64,000 bases of DNA from the NCBI GenBank assembly GCA_050084985.1, contig JBITNC010000001.1, forward strand, positions 163,184,001 to 163,248,000, given 5' to 3'. Below, piece by piece: positions 33,790 to 48,192 of the stretch (position 1 is its first letter; the number at the start of each line of letters is the position of its first letter). The notes under the pieces were generated by a model. The model saw only the letters and a list, made by a program, of their open reading frames with translations. It did no database searches and had not been told where the DNA came from. Made by a program: the position numbers and the translations under genes. Source of the stretch: Nageia nagi (taxonomy: Eukaryota; Pinophyta).

Positions 33790-36700
33790 CTGATGATTTT
33801 TTGCAATCTAAAGAGACTTACCAAGAGCTTCAACTATGGTTACGAAGAGATATGGAGAAAGGGGATCTTTTGTCTTAGACCTTGGTTTGCTTGAAAAACA
33901 TCAGAAGGAATATCATTAATTAAAATAAAGTACGAGACATTGGAGAGACATGTGTTTTCCTACTTTATCCATCTGTTGCAAAATTCAAAAATTTTTCAAG
34001 ACCTCAAAACAAAAATTTCATCTCAGTTTATCAAAGGCTTTGTTCTTGTTAGGTTTTAGAAACATGGAGCTTTCTTTGCTTGTGGTTGAGGATTGTAGAG
34101 GTTATTGAGTGACCAAGATCCTAGCAAGGATTTTCCTTCCTTTTAGAAAGCCCCCTTGCTCTTAGAGATAACCTTAGGTGGTATTTTTCTAAACTTATCG
34201 GCCATGACTTTTGATATAATTTTGTAGACCATGCTACATAGACTAATAGGCCTCAATGCATCAATGATAGGGTCTACTTTTGTTTTTGGAACCAATGATA
34301 TATGTGCTTGATTTTGCTTTTTTGGAATAAACTGTTCAGATCTAGATTCATCAATGGTGTGATGCACCTTAATTATTTCTATGCCAAATTATTGAGCCAA
34401 GAATCCCAACGAATTATGACAAGACAAGAAACAATGCCAAACACACTTCAATTGCTCAAAAAATCCCACCACAAGCAAGAAACGAGATCCAATGGATAAT
34501 GCCTAAATTATATCATCAAATGAGCAAGTACAATGCAAGGAGCCAAAGTATGCTTGACGTCTGGAACTAGGGTCTCAAGCCCGGATATGGAAATGAATAA
34601 CTAAAGTACACAACCTCAGAAGGGCTCTTCCCAACTCGTGGTACTCCAAAAGGATAGAAGGGATGCAACTAATGACTAAGGGTTTTCGTTCCACTAAACC
34701 CTTCTCCTGTAGGTAGGTTTTCATCCACAAGAGGCCAAGATATGACTCTAGGCCAATCCCTGAGTGAAAATGACAAGTATGATCAAAGGCTCCTTTCCAA
34801 ATGATGCGCCAAGCCCCTAAATAGCTAGATGTCTCAACGGGTGGCCTAGATCTTGCCTAGGAATCCAGGCCAATGGAGCGCCACAAGGAATCATGCATTG
34901 GGCCTTGGGATGAGGTTCATTTACATCATAAGGGCCATCCTAAGCTTGACGCTAGGATTTCACCTCAAGATGTGCACAATAAAGCTATTGGAACACAATC
35001 ATTAATAAATGACACTAAATGACTTTATCTATCCAAGGATGGTGACGTCCCACTTTGGGGCTCACAATTTGCCTTAAATACCCATTGCTTGGTTACAATT
35101 AATGCCCAAGTACAATTGCAATAAATAATAAAGCACCTCCTCATCCTAATTTACAAAATCACTCCTAAATTACTTTATTTCATGCTTTAGACATCTCCTA
35201 AGGTTGGATGTCAAGCCCCCAGTGGACCCCATGGGTCATTACATGCATAAAAAAGGCATAGGAGTAAAAAAGGCACATGACAAATGGCAATTAAAAGACT
35301 ATTTTTTACTGTTTCCCAATGATTTTGGTAAAAAAATAGTTCTCTGATCTCATCCCATCTGGAATTCTCTTTTTTAAGGAGAAGATAACTGTTTAAGTTC
35401 TTCAAGAGTGAGTGGAGACATATATCTGAACTCTTCTCTCTTGGAATGAGTGATGGGATAGAGTTGGATAGATATTGATTACAGGCCTTTGAGCTACTTG
35501 TCCCAAGAAGGTTGGAGGAGGATTCTTCCTTGTAATGACTTCAGTGCTTTCTACTTTGAACCACCATAGAGGTTTTTTATGTCTATCTTGCTTGCTGATC
35601 TGTTTGCCGTGGCACAAGTATTGATTGTTTTTGTGTTCTTGTACCTTTTGCCAAGTCGGCCTTGATTTTTGCTTCCAATGATCTCCTCCATACTCGAGAT
35701 ATTATGATATTCTTTTAGCTAATTTTTGAGATCTCTTTTCATATCAAATATATTGTCTAGTTGGTTTTTGTTCCAGTTCTTATGGCCTTTTTAGTTTTTG
35801 CAATATTTTTTCGCTCAATTTGTTCGTGCCTGGGTTTAATCTTCTACTCTGACTATTCTTGATAATTTGTTTAAAATATTCCTTGCATTCCCACATTGTA
35901 TTGTACTTGAAACTGGGTCTTCTTTTAAATTCTGAAGAATTAATTTTTAAGATGATTACTTAATGATTTGAGCAAACTTTTGGCATAGTTCAAACCAAAG
36001 CATTGATTCTACTTTCTAGCCAATTTTAGGAGAGAATATTTTTGTCTAATTTTTTAGCTACAAGATTCTGCCCTCCTCTATTATTTGTCCTAGTGAAACT
36101 ATTTGATTCAAAATCTATATCCCATAGATGAAGAGAATGAATGAATTCATGAAAATCAATTATGCACTGGGTCATGATACTTAGGCCTTTGAATTGTTCA
36201 GTTGGAGTCTTTACAGAATCAAGTCCTATTAGTAGTATTAGATTCTATCCAATTACTAATATTTATCCAAAGTTGTGCTCAAACATTTTTGGTGCAAGTA
36301 TCATAGACACATCAAAATGGAATTGGTATTTGAAAGAATGTAATGTCCTTTGAAGACTATCTAGTTTCTGCCTGTAGTTGAGGCTTCCATCTTAGATTTT
36401 CGAGTATTCCAACATGCAATTAATCGCTCGGAGGTGCTTTATGCAACTATTGAAATTGTATTCGTCTTGTGAATCTGCTTAAAGTTTTTTATGAATGTCT
36501 TGATAAGCTAAATTTGTTTCTTGAATGCATAGACTATTAGGTCTATTTGATAAGCATAAACCTTTAATTGCTCTTTGCTTGGGAGGGGCATTAGCATCCC
36601 TTATATTTCATGAGGTGATTATCATTTCTACCAGAAGAGGGGGTTTTTTCAATTTGTAAGAGGTTTGATAATTTAGATTAGCAGTGTCCATGGGTATTTA

Positions 36701-37900
36701 ATTTAGCTTCTTTTATTCTTGCAACTAGTATTGATGGTCTTCCTCTTCTTCCTTTAATTGGCTTAGAAACTGGTTGGATAGTTCTGTTTCTGAGAATGTG
36801 TGTATAATCGCCTTTTCCTTCATGGGAAGTAATTAATTGTTGAGACTCTTTAGTTGTATTTCCTTGAAATTGCTTGCCTCATTTTATGGAGCAAAGCATA
36901 AATTCCTTTGAGCTTTTTTGTTATTGATCAATTTCTTCTGTAGATTTGCTTTATGCTTTTGAAGGAGAAAGAGAGGAAAGAACTTCAAATGGGCCTTGAG
37001 AAATTCATCTTTTCTCAGCTTCACCATTGCATTGAACAGATTGATCTTGGATAGGCATTTCAGAGAGGGTTTCAAATATCATTCTTAGCAGTATGGTCCT
37101 CTGAGAAGTCTTCCAATGCGTCAATGTTTTTTTCCTATGTTGCCTGGTCTATTACTGGTCTCCATTGCTTGACCACTTTCTTTGGGTTAATAAAACAACC
37201 ATCTCCATCTGCTTTACTCTAGTTTGGAACATTTCTATTGATGGCTTTATGATGCTTATTAGCTGTGCTAATATCTGGACCGTTGTTCATCATATCATTA
37301 GTTTTTTGAGAATTTCTGCATCGAAATACAATGTTCTTATAGTCCAGATTTTAAATCCATACTTTTCCTCCATATTCCAGCTTGATAGAATTAGGAAGAG
37401 GTTTGCTTCTATCAATTACTGCACAAAATTGGGCAAAAAAATGCCATTTCTCCTTCTTTTGTTGTGCCTGATAGTTTGAGGAATAATCCAAGAGTATTGT
37501 TAATGGCTTTGGAGACCTCCATGTTCTAATCCAAATTGAATTATTAGATAAATTTGTTATTTCTGGGTGAGTTATTCATGCCATGGTTGAAGAAATAATC
37601 CAGCCCCGCTCATGAACCATGATGTCTAAGAAATATACGGTCCTTTCATTTTAAGATTGAAAGCCATATAAATAATATCTTTTGAAGAAAATAAAGTATT
37701 GAACTCATCGGTTGGCTTCCATCTATTTTTAATCCATTTTCTGAGGGCTGTCATACCTAGCCAGTAACCATTAAATTTGCAGATTAAAGCTTTCAGAGAT
37801 ATAGTGTTTGGTTTTTGTTCAATAGTATCTTCTTTAATTTCAATACTTGGGATCAAATTGCTGGATTGGAAAGCACCAGTTTGAAGAGGAGACATTCTTT
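33790..37900 (-). mobile_element. L1-type LINE, decayed, antisense in intron 1
   Basis: Three LINE parts lie in the right order on the minus strand. ORF1 carries a DUF4283-like domain at 37895-37460 (ALICKFNGYWLGMTALRKWI, WFMSGAGLFLQPW). The end of the endonuclease is at about 36360-35800 (FHEFIHSLHLWDIDF, NNRGGQNLVAKKLDKN). Reverse transcriptase is at about 34367-33790 (LRPISLCSMVYKIISKVMAD, SKGAF, then VSYFILINDIPSD and QGLRQK). All parts are broken by stops and shifts. About 830 bp between 34376 and 35210 have no LINE similarity that I could see and may be a further insertion. No poly(A) tail or target duplication was identified. Confidence 0.75.
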
Positions 37901-40340
37901 TATTGACAGAATACAGAGATTGCTGAGTAGGAACCCTTCAAATGATGGACAATGCAGAACCTAATAATTGAAGTCTGAAGAGAAATTTGTGTGATGTGCA
38001 ACCCAATTCAAAGCTGCAGAGATGAAAAAGAGGAGCCGAGCCCAATTTGTTCCTAGTAATCAGCATTTACTCCCTTGGTTGCTCAGTGTTTTTTCATGCC
38101 TTTTTTTACCTCTTTTTTCTTTCTGCCTCTTTTTCATTTTACCAATAAAAATTATAAAGATTTGAACCCAGGATTTGTGATTATACTGCATTCTGTCACT
38201 TATCCTACAATCTCTTATTATCAACAATGTTGTTTTTTATTAACTTACAACCCAATGATTGCGCCAATCCATTTTCTTAAGCCGTAATGAAATAATAAAA
38301 AACACTTCTTGAAATTTAGTTGGAGTTCAGTTAGTCATTACGTAAGTCTAGTTGGTTTATAACTGTACCGAGGTTTATTTTCACCATGTTTCATAGACTT
38401 CGCATTAAATACATGCTATTTTAGAAGGTTCTCATTATTTATTAGGTAAGACGTATGATTTTGATTTTATAATTCCATAGTTTTACATTTATTTTTATGT
38501 AACAGAAGGTGCTTGGAATCTCTATTTTGATTTGCCTTTAAAAGCAAGAAACGTTACAAATTTATATATAAAGTTCTTTTTGATTTAACTTGCATCATTA
38601 AAAACATCCTGAACTTGTTATTATTGTAGATATTTTTTACTTGCATGTGTCCCTACAAAATTTATATTTTTGCTACACCACGTTTAAATATTAGATTTAT
38701 GTGCTTTAATAATGTTGATGTCATTGAATTTTCCCTTAATAATGCGTCATTTGCTCAAGTAGATGAGACAAATACAATAACAATAGATGCTTTGTTACTG
38801 TAGGTTTTAACCTTGCTTATCTATTCTTGTTAATATGGGTTGGTGGATATGAAGAATATCATCTGTTGCAGATAATGCTTATTAGTTTTCAACTCTGACC
38901 TCTGAAACCTATTCACCTTGGTGAAATTATGTCATGTGACATATCTAGGAAATTGCATTTGATAGCTAACTGTATGTTTTGATACTGTTGGATGTAATAT
39001 GGGGAGTTTTATTACTAGAGATGAAGATTGTGACAATTGTTTCCAAAGTATATATCCTCCTTGTGTTTGTCACCAAAACAGTGCAGGCAACCTTTTGTTA
39101 CCACGTTTTTTCACTGCTACCAGTATTCCTTTGGCCTTGGATGTTAGGAGCGGTTTGAGTGGCAGCTTCTGGTTTCCCCCAAGATGGCCCAACCCAATCC
39201 CCCGCCATTCTTGGTTTCGACTCGAGGTGTTCAGTGACCGCCGACATCGCAGCTGATGGTCCTCCAGATCCATGCTGTTCTCCAATTTTTTGACAGCTCA
39301 CGGCCTCTTGTGCTCCTTCTCTTTGATATATCTTGATTCTCTTCTCTTTACTTCTCCTAGAGGGGACCTCCCTAGTCACTTCTGTAATTTTAGGGTTAGG
39401 GTTTGGGGCTTTTTTTTAATTCTCTTCTTACCTCCTCACCCCTTGTTTGTTTAGTCTGCTTTCTTGTCTAGGGTCTTTGCCCCTAGTTCTTATCTGTTTC
39501 TTCACCTGCACTTCCAAGTCGCATTGACCTTTTTGGTCATCCGTGGACGTTAATATAATTATCTTAAAAAGTATGATTAGAGTCTAGATATTTTAGTGCA
39601 CACCAATTCTTCAATATATTGGGAATTCTGTAGATTGATTATCTCCTTTCAATTACTCCATCAATGCACCCCCTTGTCTCTTATCTTAGAGGAAGATGAT
39701 TCATCAAGCAGTTTGTGAAGATATCTGCCAACAATTCATCCACATCACTTGCATCTCGCTATCCTAGCATGTCAGCCCTAAATTGTATTTCTACGCATAA
39801 AGTTTATTTTAAATTGTAGATGGCATCTTCACTCAATTTGACTAGATGGCATCTTCACTCAATTTGACTATCCTCAGCATCATGATTTCAAAGACTCAAG
39901 AATCACCCCTTGGCTAATTTCATGTTCGCTCACACCAGTTATGAGTTGAAACAAATCATCATCATCATCTCAAGAAAGGGAGGATTTTTGCCTTTGCTCC
40001 CTTTAGGAATTGAATACTAAAGAACATACTATTGTGACTAAAACACAACATGCCTCAAAATCCTGCGATTTTGGGACCCTCAACACCCTATGTGAACACA
40101 TTTTCATGTTTTTGTCTTGTCCAGTCCAAGTAATGTCGCAAGACCCAGATTCAATGACGAGTCCCCTAGGTTCAAGCCTCATCCTTCGCCTATGCTTAGT
40201 CATACCAAGCCAAAAATCTGAAATTCCTAAAAAAAAATGGCTAAGTCTGGAAAACCAAAAGTCGATCTTAGGTGAACCAGCGGAGTCTGGAGCAAGTTGG
40301 GACAGAGTCAAGTCGAACTAGGCTACTCCTAGGGCTGGCT

Positions 40341-40940
40341 CATGATTTCAAAAAGACAAAATCTTGTCTTTTTGAATCATGTGATTGGGTTAGAGAGCCA
40401 CCCTGATTGGAGTTAAGCCCCAAACATGCAATCTAGGCCACTTTCAAGCCCAATGCATGTCTCCAAAAGACAAGATCTTATCTTTCTAGAGCATGCGCCA
40501 AGGGCAAGGAGTAGATTGGATCAAAATCAAGCTTGAAAAAGACAAGTAGAAGGCACTTCAAGGTTGGAGCATGATTTCAAAAGATAGTCTTGTCTTTTTG
40601 AACAATGCGATAAAGCCAGGAGCAAGCACAGGACAAGTTAGAAGATGAAGAAGTGAACCTCGAGCATCGAGGAGGTTGGCGCATGCCTCAAAAAGACAAA
40701 ATATTATCTTTTTGAATCATGCGCTAGGCTTTGGGAGTGTCCAGGTTGAGCATAGTGATCAAATTTGACACATCTGGGCACTAGAAAGAGCAAAAATCAG
40801 ACAAGTTCAGGTCTTAGGGTAAGCTTCAAGGTCAAAATGGACGAGCAAGGTAGCCAGGAACATCAACGAGCAAAGAGGATGCATCCCCAGGATTGGTGCA
40901 TTCCCAAAAAGTCAAAATCTTATCTTTTTTGGGCAGGTGC
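40341..40940. repeat. Five regularly spaced hairpins (period about 113 bp)
   Basis: Each hairpin pairs a left arm like catgatttcaaaaagacaa with a right arm like ttgtctttttgaatcatg, with a loop of only about 3-4 bases. They lie at 40341-40381, 40455-40496, 40569-40608, 40681-40722 and 40895-40940. Centres are about 115, 113, 112 and 217 bases apart, so one unit may have lost its hairpin. Sequence between hairpins is only weakly conserved. Arms keep pairing although individual bases differ between copies. Confidence 0.8.
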
Positions 40941-43856
40941 TAGGCCTGGGAAGGCTCCAGAAGCCCCATGTCTTGTTTTCGACGGCGGGGCATGTAATTT
41001 TGAGTGGGCATGCACCTCGAAGTCGGCTAGTCCAAAAGGTCTCACAGAGCTTAGACATTGCATCACAAGGTTCCAATAATGAATGCAGGCTATGAGCAAA
41101 ATTGCAGGGATCTCATTCATGACATCTATTAGAAGAAATATTGAACCTGCGTAATACACTATTGCAAAGTGAGTCAAAGAGAGAAAGAATTGCTCTAGAG
41201 CCACAGGAAGAGAAGAGGGCAAAGGCTGAACGTAAAAAGTTTAAGTCTTCTTGATCCGACCTAATGCCAACAAGTATATTCCTATTTCTGCTAGTGATTA
41301 GTGAACATCAGCCATGAACTTGGCCTTAATATTTGACGGATATAAATATGCTAGCATTTCTAGTACCTGCAGGTAGCATTGCGTGTTTTCTACCATTTTC
41401 TGATGCCATCTCCTTTTGGTTCTTTACATTGTGACATAGCATACTTTTCTGATGCAATGGTACGACTTATGATTGTGTTGACGTCAATAGCTTGTATTCT
41501 ATCCGGAATTGCTTTTTTTGAAGCTTTTAAAGTGTTAACAAGATCTATCGATTTCCGGAAGGATGTTGTGATAATCAAATCTGAAGTTGTGATGGATCAA
41601 TCAAATGATGGGTCTAAAGGTCAAGTTGAAAAAGATAAAGAACTTCCATTAGAGAAACTCTGAGTTGCTTTGTAATTATTCTGATAAGGAGCTAATCATC
41701 TTCATGGAATTAGCCCATGGAAAGAGTCCGAGCATCTAAGCAAAAGAGGCACATGCCCAAGTTGGCCAGATTTCAAAGACAAGCAAACTACTAGATTGCC
41801 CTCGCAGGTGCCAAAAGGTGAACAAGTCTAGTCAGGGGTTGCAGAGGCAAGGAAGATGCACGAGTCTAAGTGTAGAGAAGCATAGAGGCGTCGTCTTATA
41901 GTTGCAACAATTTTATTTAATTGCAAATTTTTATTTTAAATTTGGATTCCAAAGACTTATTAAATTTTGTGCAGTCTTGTGATAGATGAGGATTTGCTCT
42001 CACAAGTGCTGGAATAAATCTTGTAACGCCATGTGGCGAATTTTCATTGGACCACCTTTATTTTTCTCGTAATTTGCATTAGGGTTAGGGCAACACTTAG
42101 AGTTGCCAAGAAAAACTATTTATAGCCCATTTGAACTCATTTGTAGAGGATTAAACATCTTTGCACTTGTGAGAGACTTACTATTATTGCCAATTAAACA
42201 AGTTTGCTCCATTTGTGAAAATAGTGTGATTTCAAGTAATTGAATGGTGAATGATTTCATTTGATGGGACTATGAATGTTTTTTGTGCACCTTGAGTGGA
42301 TGAATGCTATTGATATCTTGTTTGTTTGAGTTGCTTGGATCATCTCATAAACCTTGTTGAGGTGGATGGGAGAGTAGTTGAATATCTCTTGAAGTGATTT
42401 GGATAAAACTCGATTTGTGATATGTTTATGGTTTGTAGAATTAGACTTGTGCATTTTGTGATGGCTCTATCTTTTATGACACTTAGCTTAGGCACTTCAC
42501 TCCACAATTGAAGATCTATCCACGACCTATCTTCTTCCACCCTTGCCATTGCTTTAGGCTCCTCTTATTATTCCATTCGTGTTGTTGGCTAGTAAAGTGG
42601 ATATGGCGTGCGTGGAACCTAAATCAAGTCCAAGAGAAGCCGATCCCAATCCTGTGCACATGTCGGTGAAACCATATACACCTGTGCCCGACTCATACAC
42701 CATGGTCTAATCTACCCTTTTTCTTTTATTTTTCATTTTTTGCACGGCTTTCGCAACCCACCCTTTCATTTTGTTTGAGAAACAACCACTTCCTGGAGAC
42801 AGGGACCCTTCAAGTCCTTGATTAACAAATGATTTTTGAGTTGGGAACAGCTTCAAACATCTCAACCAGTTTTCTGAGCAACCTCTTGCACATCCATCAC
42901 GAAACCTTTGAGGTTACCAGTCCTCATAGCGGGTAGGGGTCACGCCCTATCACCTCGGTGTTGGTGTCTTCCCACAAGCCTTGCAAGCTTATTTGCCCAT
43001 CAGCAAGGTAGGAAAGAAAAAGCCCCCAACATATACCATCTTTAAGTGCTTCATCTATTGTGAGATACGGGGGATATTTTATTGTTTGTTTTGAGACATT
43101 GGACATTCTCTCATCACTTTTTTGCTATCCCTGTCAATGGTGTTTGAGTTTGTTTCTTTAGGAAGTGCTCTCTCCTAGGCATTGAGTTTTGCAGAAGGGC
43201 TTGACTATGACTTGATTAGTCGCCTCCTTATTCTCTGTTTCTACATTGTATTTTCTAAATATCCTTTTAATGCCATCATTTCTTTGATGATTGATAGCAG
43301 ATTGATGGGCATCGCCCTCTTTATATAGAGGTGACTAGAGTCGTCATAACTTCTCTTTCTTTCACTATAGAGGAAAGAATCCTGTCACCAGGGACTTCTA
43401 GCCTACCCTTGCATAGTCTAGGAAATCCATACAGACATGCATTACTAGATTTTTAATATCTTCTAGACATTTACCATCTTTGGATGGTTGAAGAGTTAGC
43501 ATGGATTAGTTTTCTCCCATTTCTTAGCACTTTGATATTGATCAGCATTGATACACTTAAAACAGTGCATTGGCTTGTATTTTTCTTTAACTCATTGCTA
43601 CCCTCATATATATTTCACCCTTTCACTAATGCACTTGTTCTAGCTTTAATAGTTCAGCTTTGTTTTCTTTGTTGTTAGTACCCCTTTTGGCCCTATAATA
43701 TTATGTAGGCAGATGCTTCATCATTACAGTCCAATTGAACTACTTTTGTCATTTGTGGGGATTAATAAAATCTTTTTCATTCTTTATTCTCTTTGTCTAG
43801 GATCGGTGAAGGAACTTACAAAATTTTAACATATTTGCTTTTTTATGATGTATCAG

Positions 43857-44000
43857 GCTTCACATGTAATTCGAGCAGGGGATATTATTAACTGCACTGT
43901 TTCTACATTGCCTCCTCTAAGAGCTGACCCAGAAGATATACCACTGGATATCATCTATGAAGATAATCATGTTCTTGTCATAAACAAACCAGCTCATATG
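43857..44000 (+). CDS. RNA pseudouridine synthase, exon 2
   Basis: 48 codons, phase 0 on both sides, bounded by tatcag| and |gtaagt. It encodes the end of the S4 region (ASHVIRAGDIINCTV), a linker (LPPLRADPEDIPL) and the start of the synthase domain with the conserved YEDNHVLVINKPAHM (family pattern YED.h.lviNKPaG/h). It joins directly to exon 1 (HPVTK|ASHV) and to exon 3 (PAHM|VVHP). Confidence 0.9.
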
Positions 44001-47000
44001 GTAAGTCCATATTCTTCACATTCGAACTTCAAATTTATATAAATATTATCGAAGTTTATTTCTGGGAAAAGCATCTGTGCGATGAGAAGTGAATACATTA
44101 TTAAATTCATACTCAAGTTCATCCAGATCTGGAACCGACACAGGATGATGCATGAAGTTTGTTTATTAGCAATTGGTTCCATCTTGCTTAGAGTCCACCA
44201 GACTGTACCAATCAGCTTATTTTAGTTTTTAAATTTCACAAAAAGTGTCAACAAAGATAATATTCCAAATTTTCAATCTATCGTATTGTAAACTTCTTTT
44301 TATTTCCAGTTTATGACAGAAGATCATTGTTGAGAAATGAGAACATTGGGAAGGCAATGATAGAATACAGATTTGACTCGTTAATTTGTTTAGTGTGTAG
44401 TAGCATATTTTGATTTAAATTAATATATTGTGAAATTCTAGGGCTATTTGCTTTTAAAAGTACTTCAGCGCCTTTATATTAAGCTTGATGTCAGTTTGTT
44501 GTGGCAGTCAAATGTGGCTCTGAACATGCCTCCAGAGAGTGCTTGTTACAGATTTGCTTGTTATATCTCTGAAAATGTCACCAAATGCAGGTTAGCATGC
44601 TTTGTATAGGCTATCTAGAAGACTTCATTACTTGTTGGTCAACACTTTCATGTCTGTATCAATCACCAGGCTTTCTGGTACCTGCAACTTGCGAACAAGT
44701 TGGTGATATTTGGTAGAAACTCAGCATATTGTTGGTACAAGTGCAGGAGTTCATGTTCCATTCTGAATCATTTTCCGACCAGGACAGATATCATGTTATG
44801 GACGATCAGTTTTTGATAATTCAGACAAGAGAACCACCTGTCAACATGCTAGAAGATTTCTCAGACCACCAATTTTCTTGTGATGGTGTTTTCTGTCTTG
44901 GCATGGAAGCATTGATAAGTTCTTCACAATGATCCAGAGAAGATGGCTAAAGCCACACAACGGAAGTAACCTTTGAAGACTATCTTTCCTGCTGATTGGT
45001 GAACTAAAGTATTAAATGCAGCTGGACATGATGATCTGCCAAATTCATTTATACAGTTCTGTCTGATTCTCTTTGCCTGCCAAATGTCATGACCAAGTGA
45101 AAGCAACTGATCTTTCTGGGGAATCAGTCTTGCTGTTGCTAAGTTAATCCTCTAGTGCATGGTATGATCCTCCAAGTCGCCAAGAATGTCAAAATTTAAA
45201 AGAACAAGAATACCAACAGAATCTGAGCAGTAGAACATGTAACAGAACAATGGCCAAAGATTAGGGAGCACAAGGTAATTTGCAAATTACCAAATGCCTC
45301 ACCTCTATAGGAGAACTTGCCTTGAGATTGATTTCAAATTTTCCTTTGATGATGTCCTGCCAAACGTGAAGGTTTGAAATGTGGTCCGCACTAGCTGTTA
45401 TGCTTTTTGAACGTTTGAATTCTTGATATATTAAATATTTGAAATTAAGGGTGCGATATTCTACATGTGGTCTCATTGTTGGTTTGACATCGAATGACAT
45501 GTGGCCTCCTCTTGATCACTAGTTAAATGTTCTTGTCTGTTTAGAATGTTTTAGATATTTATTGATTGTCTGTGAAAATTCCGGGGCCAAGTAAGTAATT
45601 TTGATAAATTTCATTAGATGCTTATGTATCGCCTCATGTAATAAATAGGTGCCAAATATTGATAAAATATGCTTAGGTGCATTCTAGGTACCTACACCTT
45701 TTGATAGGGCCATTTATATGTACATATTTGATGATGATGGGTTAATTATGTTGAAGACCTTTCAAAGTTGAAGCTTTATAGGAAACAAGGAACAAGTAGA
45801 AGAACAAAGGGCCTTTTATCATGCAATTATTCTTTTGACGATGGTGAATTGTGAGATGGAAAGTTAAAAGTGTGCTCAATTCGAGATTCATGTTCGTATT
45901 TATGAATCAATTAGGAGACTTGGATATGTGATCAAGCATAGGGAAGATCGGTGAAAAAGCTGAGATGATGATCTCTAAAATTAACAAGGCCCCCCTTAGA
46001 TGGTGCTAGACATGGAGATAGCGAAGTCGAGCTTTCCATGCATGGAAACGGTACGAAGATCATTTTAAATATTCCTACCTACTAAAAATATACATTATTT
46101 TTCTAAATCCTGTGATGATTCAAATATTATATTTTTTTGAAGCACCAAGTAACTTATCGTTTCAGAGAAGCCTATTTAGGGGCTTGACTTGGCCGCCTGA
46201 GGAATATGGTTCAAGGAAGAAATAGCAAGAGATCCTAAGGCCACAAGAAGTTTGCTTAAAGCATATGAAAACCAAGGAAGAGGAAAAGCAGAAATACCTT
46301 TTACTTGCTACATGTTAGAATCATTGAAATTATTAAGGTCAGCTTATACAAATAAATCCAAAACGTGGAGATATAAAAGCTCAACATTTGAGCTCAAGAA
46401 GCTAACGTTGGGGATGAGGAAGGAACCTCCAAGGTTAATATAAATTTAAAGGCTAATATTTCACTGTGATTGAGGAGGATCCAGTTCAACCTCCCAGAAA
46501 ACCATCTTAATTCTCCAAAATACATTGTTTTACATGTTTAATCTTCATTTCATATTGAATTGCACATCTTTCATAGTTTTTGTAGATCAACATCCTGAGG
46601 GCAGAACTTTGTGACAATAACTCTGTTTGACCTTGCTCAAAAACTGTTGGAAAGCTAGTTTTGAATAGAATCTGATTCTGCATTCTGATCAACAAAATCA
46701 ACTGTGAGCAGATGAATGATTCCACATCCTGATCAAAAAAATCACTGATTTGCATATTTTGATGATTTTGTTTCTCAAGGAATGATTCCACAGTTAGGTG
46801 ATGACAAACTGACAGGCAGATCAATGATTTTGTATTGTGAAGATGACTCCATGACTTGATCGATACAAACAGTGACTTGTATGACAATAATACAACCTGA
46901 TACAGAAAATGAAGAGTTTAAGTGCAAAGTGACTTTTTGGGTTTCCACATGAGATCTCAAGCATCACCGTCTTTCTAAATAACAAATACAATTCTTTCTT

Positions 47001-48192
47001 CGAAACCAAGTGGAGAGGTAGAAGAAGTTGTAAGACAATCAAGAAAATCCTGATTTGGCTTCCCCACAGAAGATATCTTTATCTTATAGAGGTACCGTGC
47101 TGCTTATCTCCATATGAAGACCTTGCTGTACATCACATCTATATCAATATATCCAACTAATCTTTTGATCTCATATCTCCCTATGTCACTTGGATGCAGC
47201 TCTTAGCTTATACATGAATCTGACTTTCTTATATATTTCCTTGTTTATGGTTGTTCATTTCATTCAAAACATTAGGTTCCTGGATTTGATGAATTGTTAT
47301 TGGATTTAAGTTTTTAACCCACAAATCTGAACCAGTTCACATAAGCTAGATGCATGACCATCCAAGTCAAGCAATTTATTAAAAACAAAATGAGACTGCT
47401 TGAATGACAACTATAGGAGTCGAATGAGAGATTGGCAAGAGCTTGGCCAAGCTAAGTAGGGACCTTCTAAGCTGAGTAGATCCTTGTCTAGAAGAAGCAG
47501 CCAACCACTTATTAGTTGGGACCTCCATCTAGGGCATACTTTCATAGTTGCATCGGCTGTTAGTCAAGTCATACTGTCAATTCAACAATTGGCACTAGTT
47601 TGAAGGTTGAGCTGACATTACAGAAATATTTTTTTTGCTAAATATAAGGAGGTTTATTATGTGTAGGCATGCATAAAATGGGACCCTATATAATTTTCTG
47701 TTCATAGAAATGAGTTTGGGGGCTTTAAGTATTAAGAAAACACTCTATAGAATGAGTCAGTGCTATGTTGCCAAAGTTAATGAAGAAACAAAATGGATGC
47801 TAGAGGCATATTATCTTTAAACTGACAGAAACTGAATAAGTATAGCCTATGATAATAGCATTTTAAAAGGACAGGGATTGAATCTGAGTACTGTGGGCTT
47901 TTTGGGCTATAAAATCTGGCAACAAAGAAAATTCCATATCCAATTCCATTCTTTTTCCTAGACAGATTTTCTGGCTACAATCAAATTAGTATTGCAGAGG
48001 CAATGGTAACTATAATTGTATTCTTATGTGGGATATATCAATAATATTGCATGCCATTTTAGTTGCTAATAGTTTTCCATTTTATCACCTTTATTTTCTA
48101 GAGGGTTATTTACCAAACAGGTAGGAATAGTTGATATATTTTGATTATTGAGAAAATATTAGCATCTCATCCTTGTATCCAATGACTCACAG
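44001..48192 (+). other. Intron 2 of the pseudouridine synthase gene (4.2 kb)
   Basis: It starts gtaagt and ends ctcacag. AT-rich. No gene or clear mobile element was recognised; the short frames on both strands have no family features. Confidence 0.8.

Larger units (their letters stand above)
30739..43856 (+). other. Intron 1 of the pseudouridine synthase gene (13.1 kb)
   Basis: It starts gtgaat and ends tatcag with a T-rich tract before the AG. It is phase 0. It holds an antisense LINE (33790-37900), a small RT-associated domain fragment (32830-32990) and a hairpin array (40341-40940). The rest (30739-32829, 32991-33789, 37901-40340, 40941-43856) is non-coding with only short, unsupported frames. 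Confidence 0.8.

Noticed and set aside
39070-39379. Overlapping frames of 71-93 codons on the minus strand and 85 on the plus strand in intron 1
   Set aside because: Local G+C richness explains the open frames; no domain or conservation sign.
40003-41222. Frames of about 100 codons on both strands around the hairpin array
   Set aside because: They overlap on opposite strands, cross the repeat units and show no family features.
41379-41663. Plus-strand frame with a possible membrane segment (MIVLTSIACILSGIAFFEAF)
   Set aside because: It could be a fragment of some captured gene, but no family was recognised, it has no exon context, and a minus-strand frame overlaps it.
43845-44042. Frame starting MMYQASHVIRAG treated as a separate small gene
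   Set aside because: Its conserved part is exon 2 of the pseudouridine synthase, bounded by splice sites at 43857 and 44000; the ends are intron sequence.
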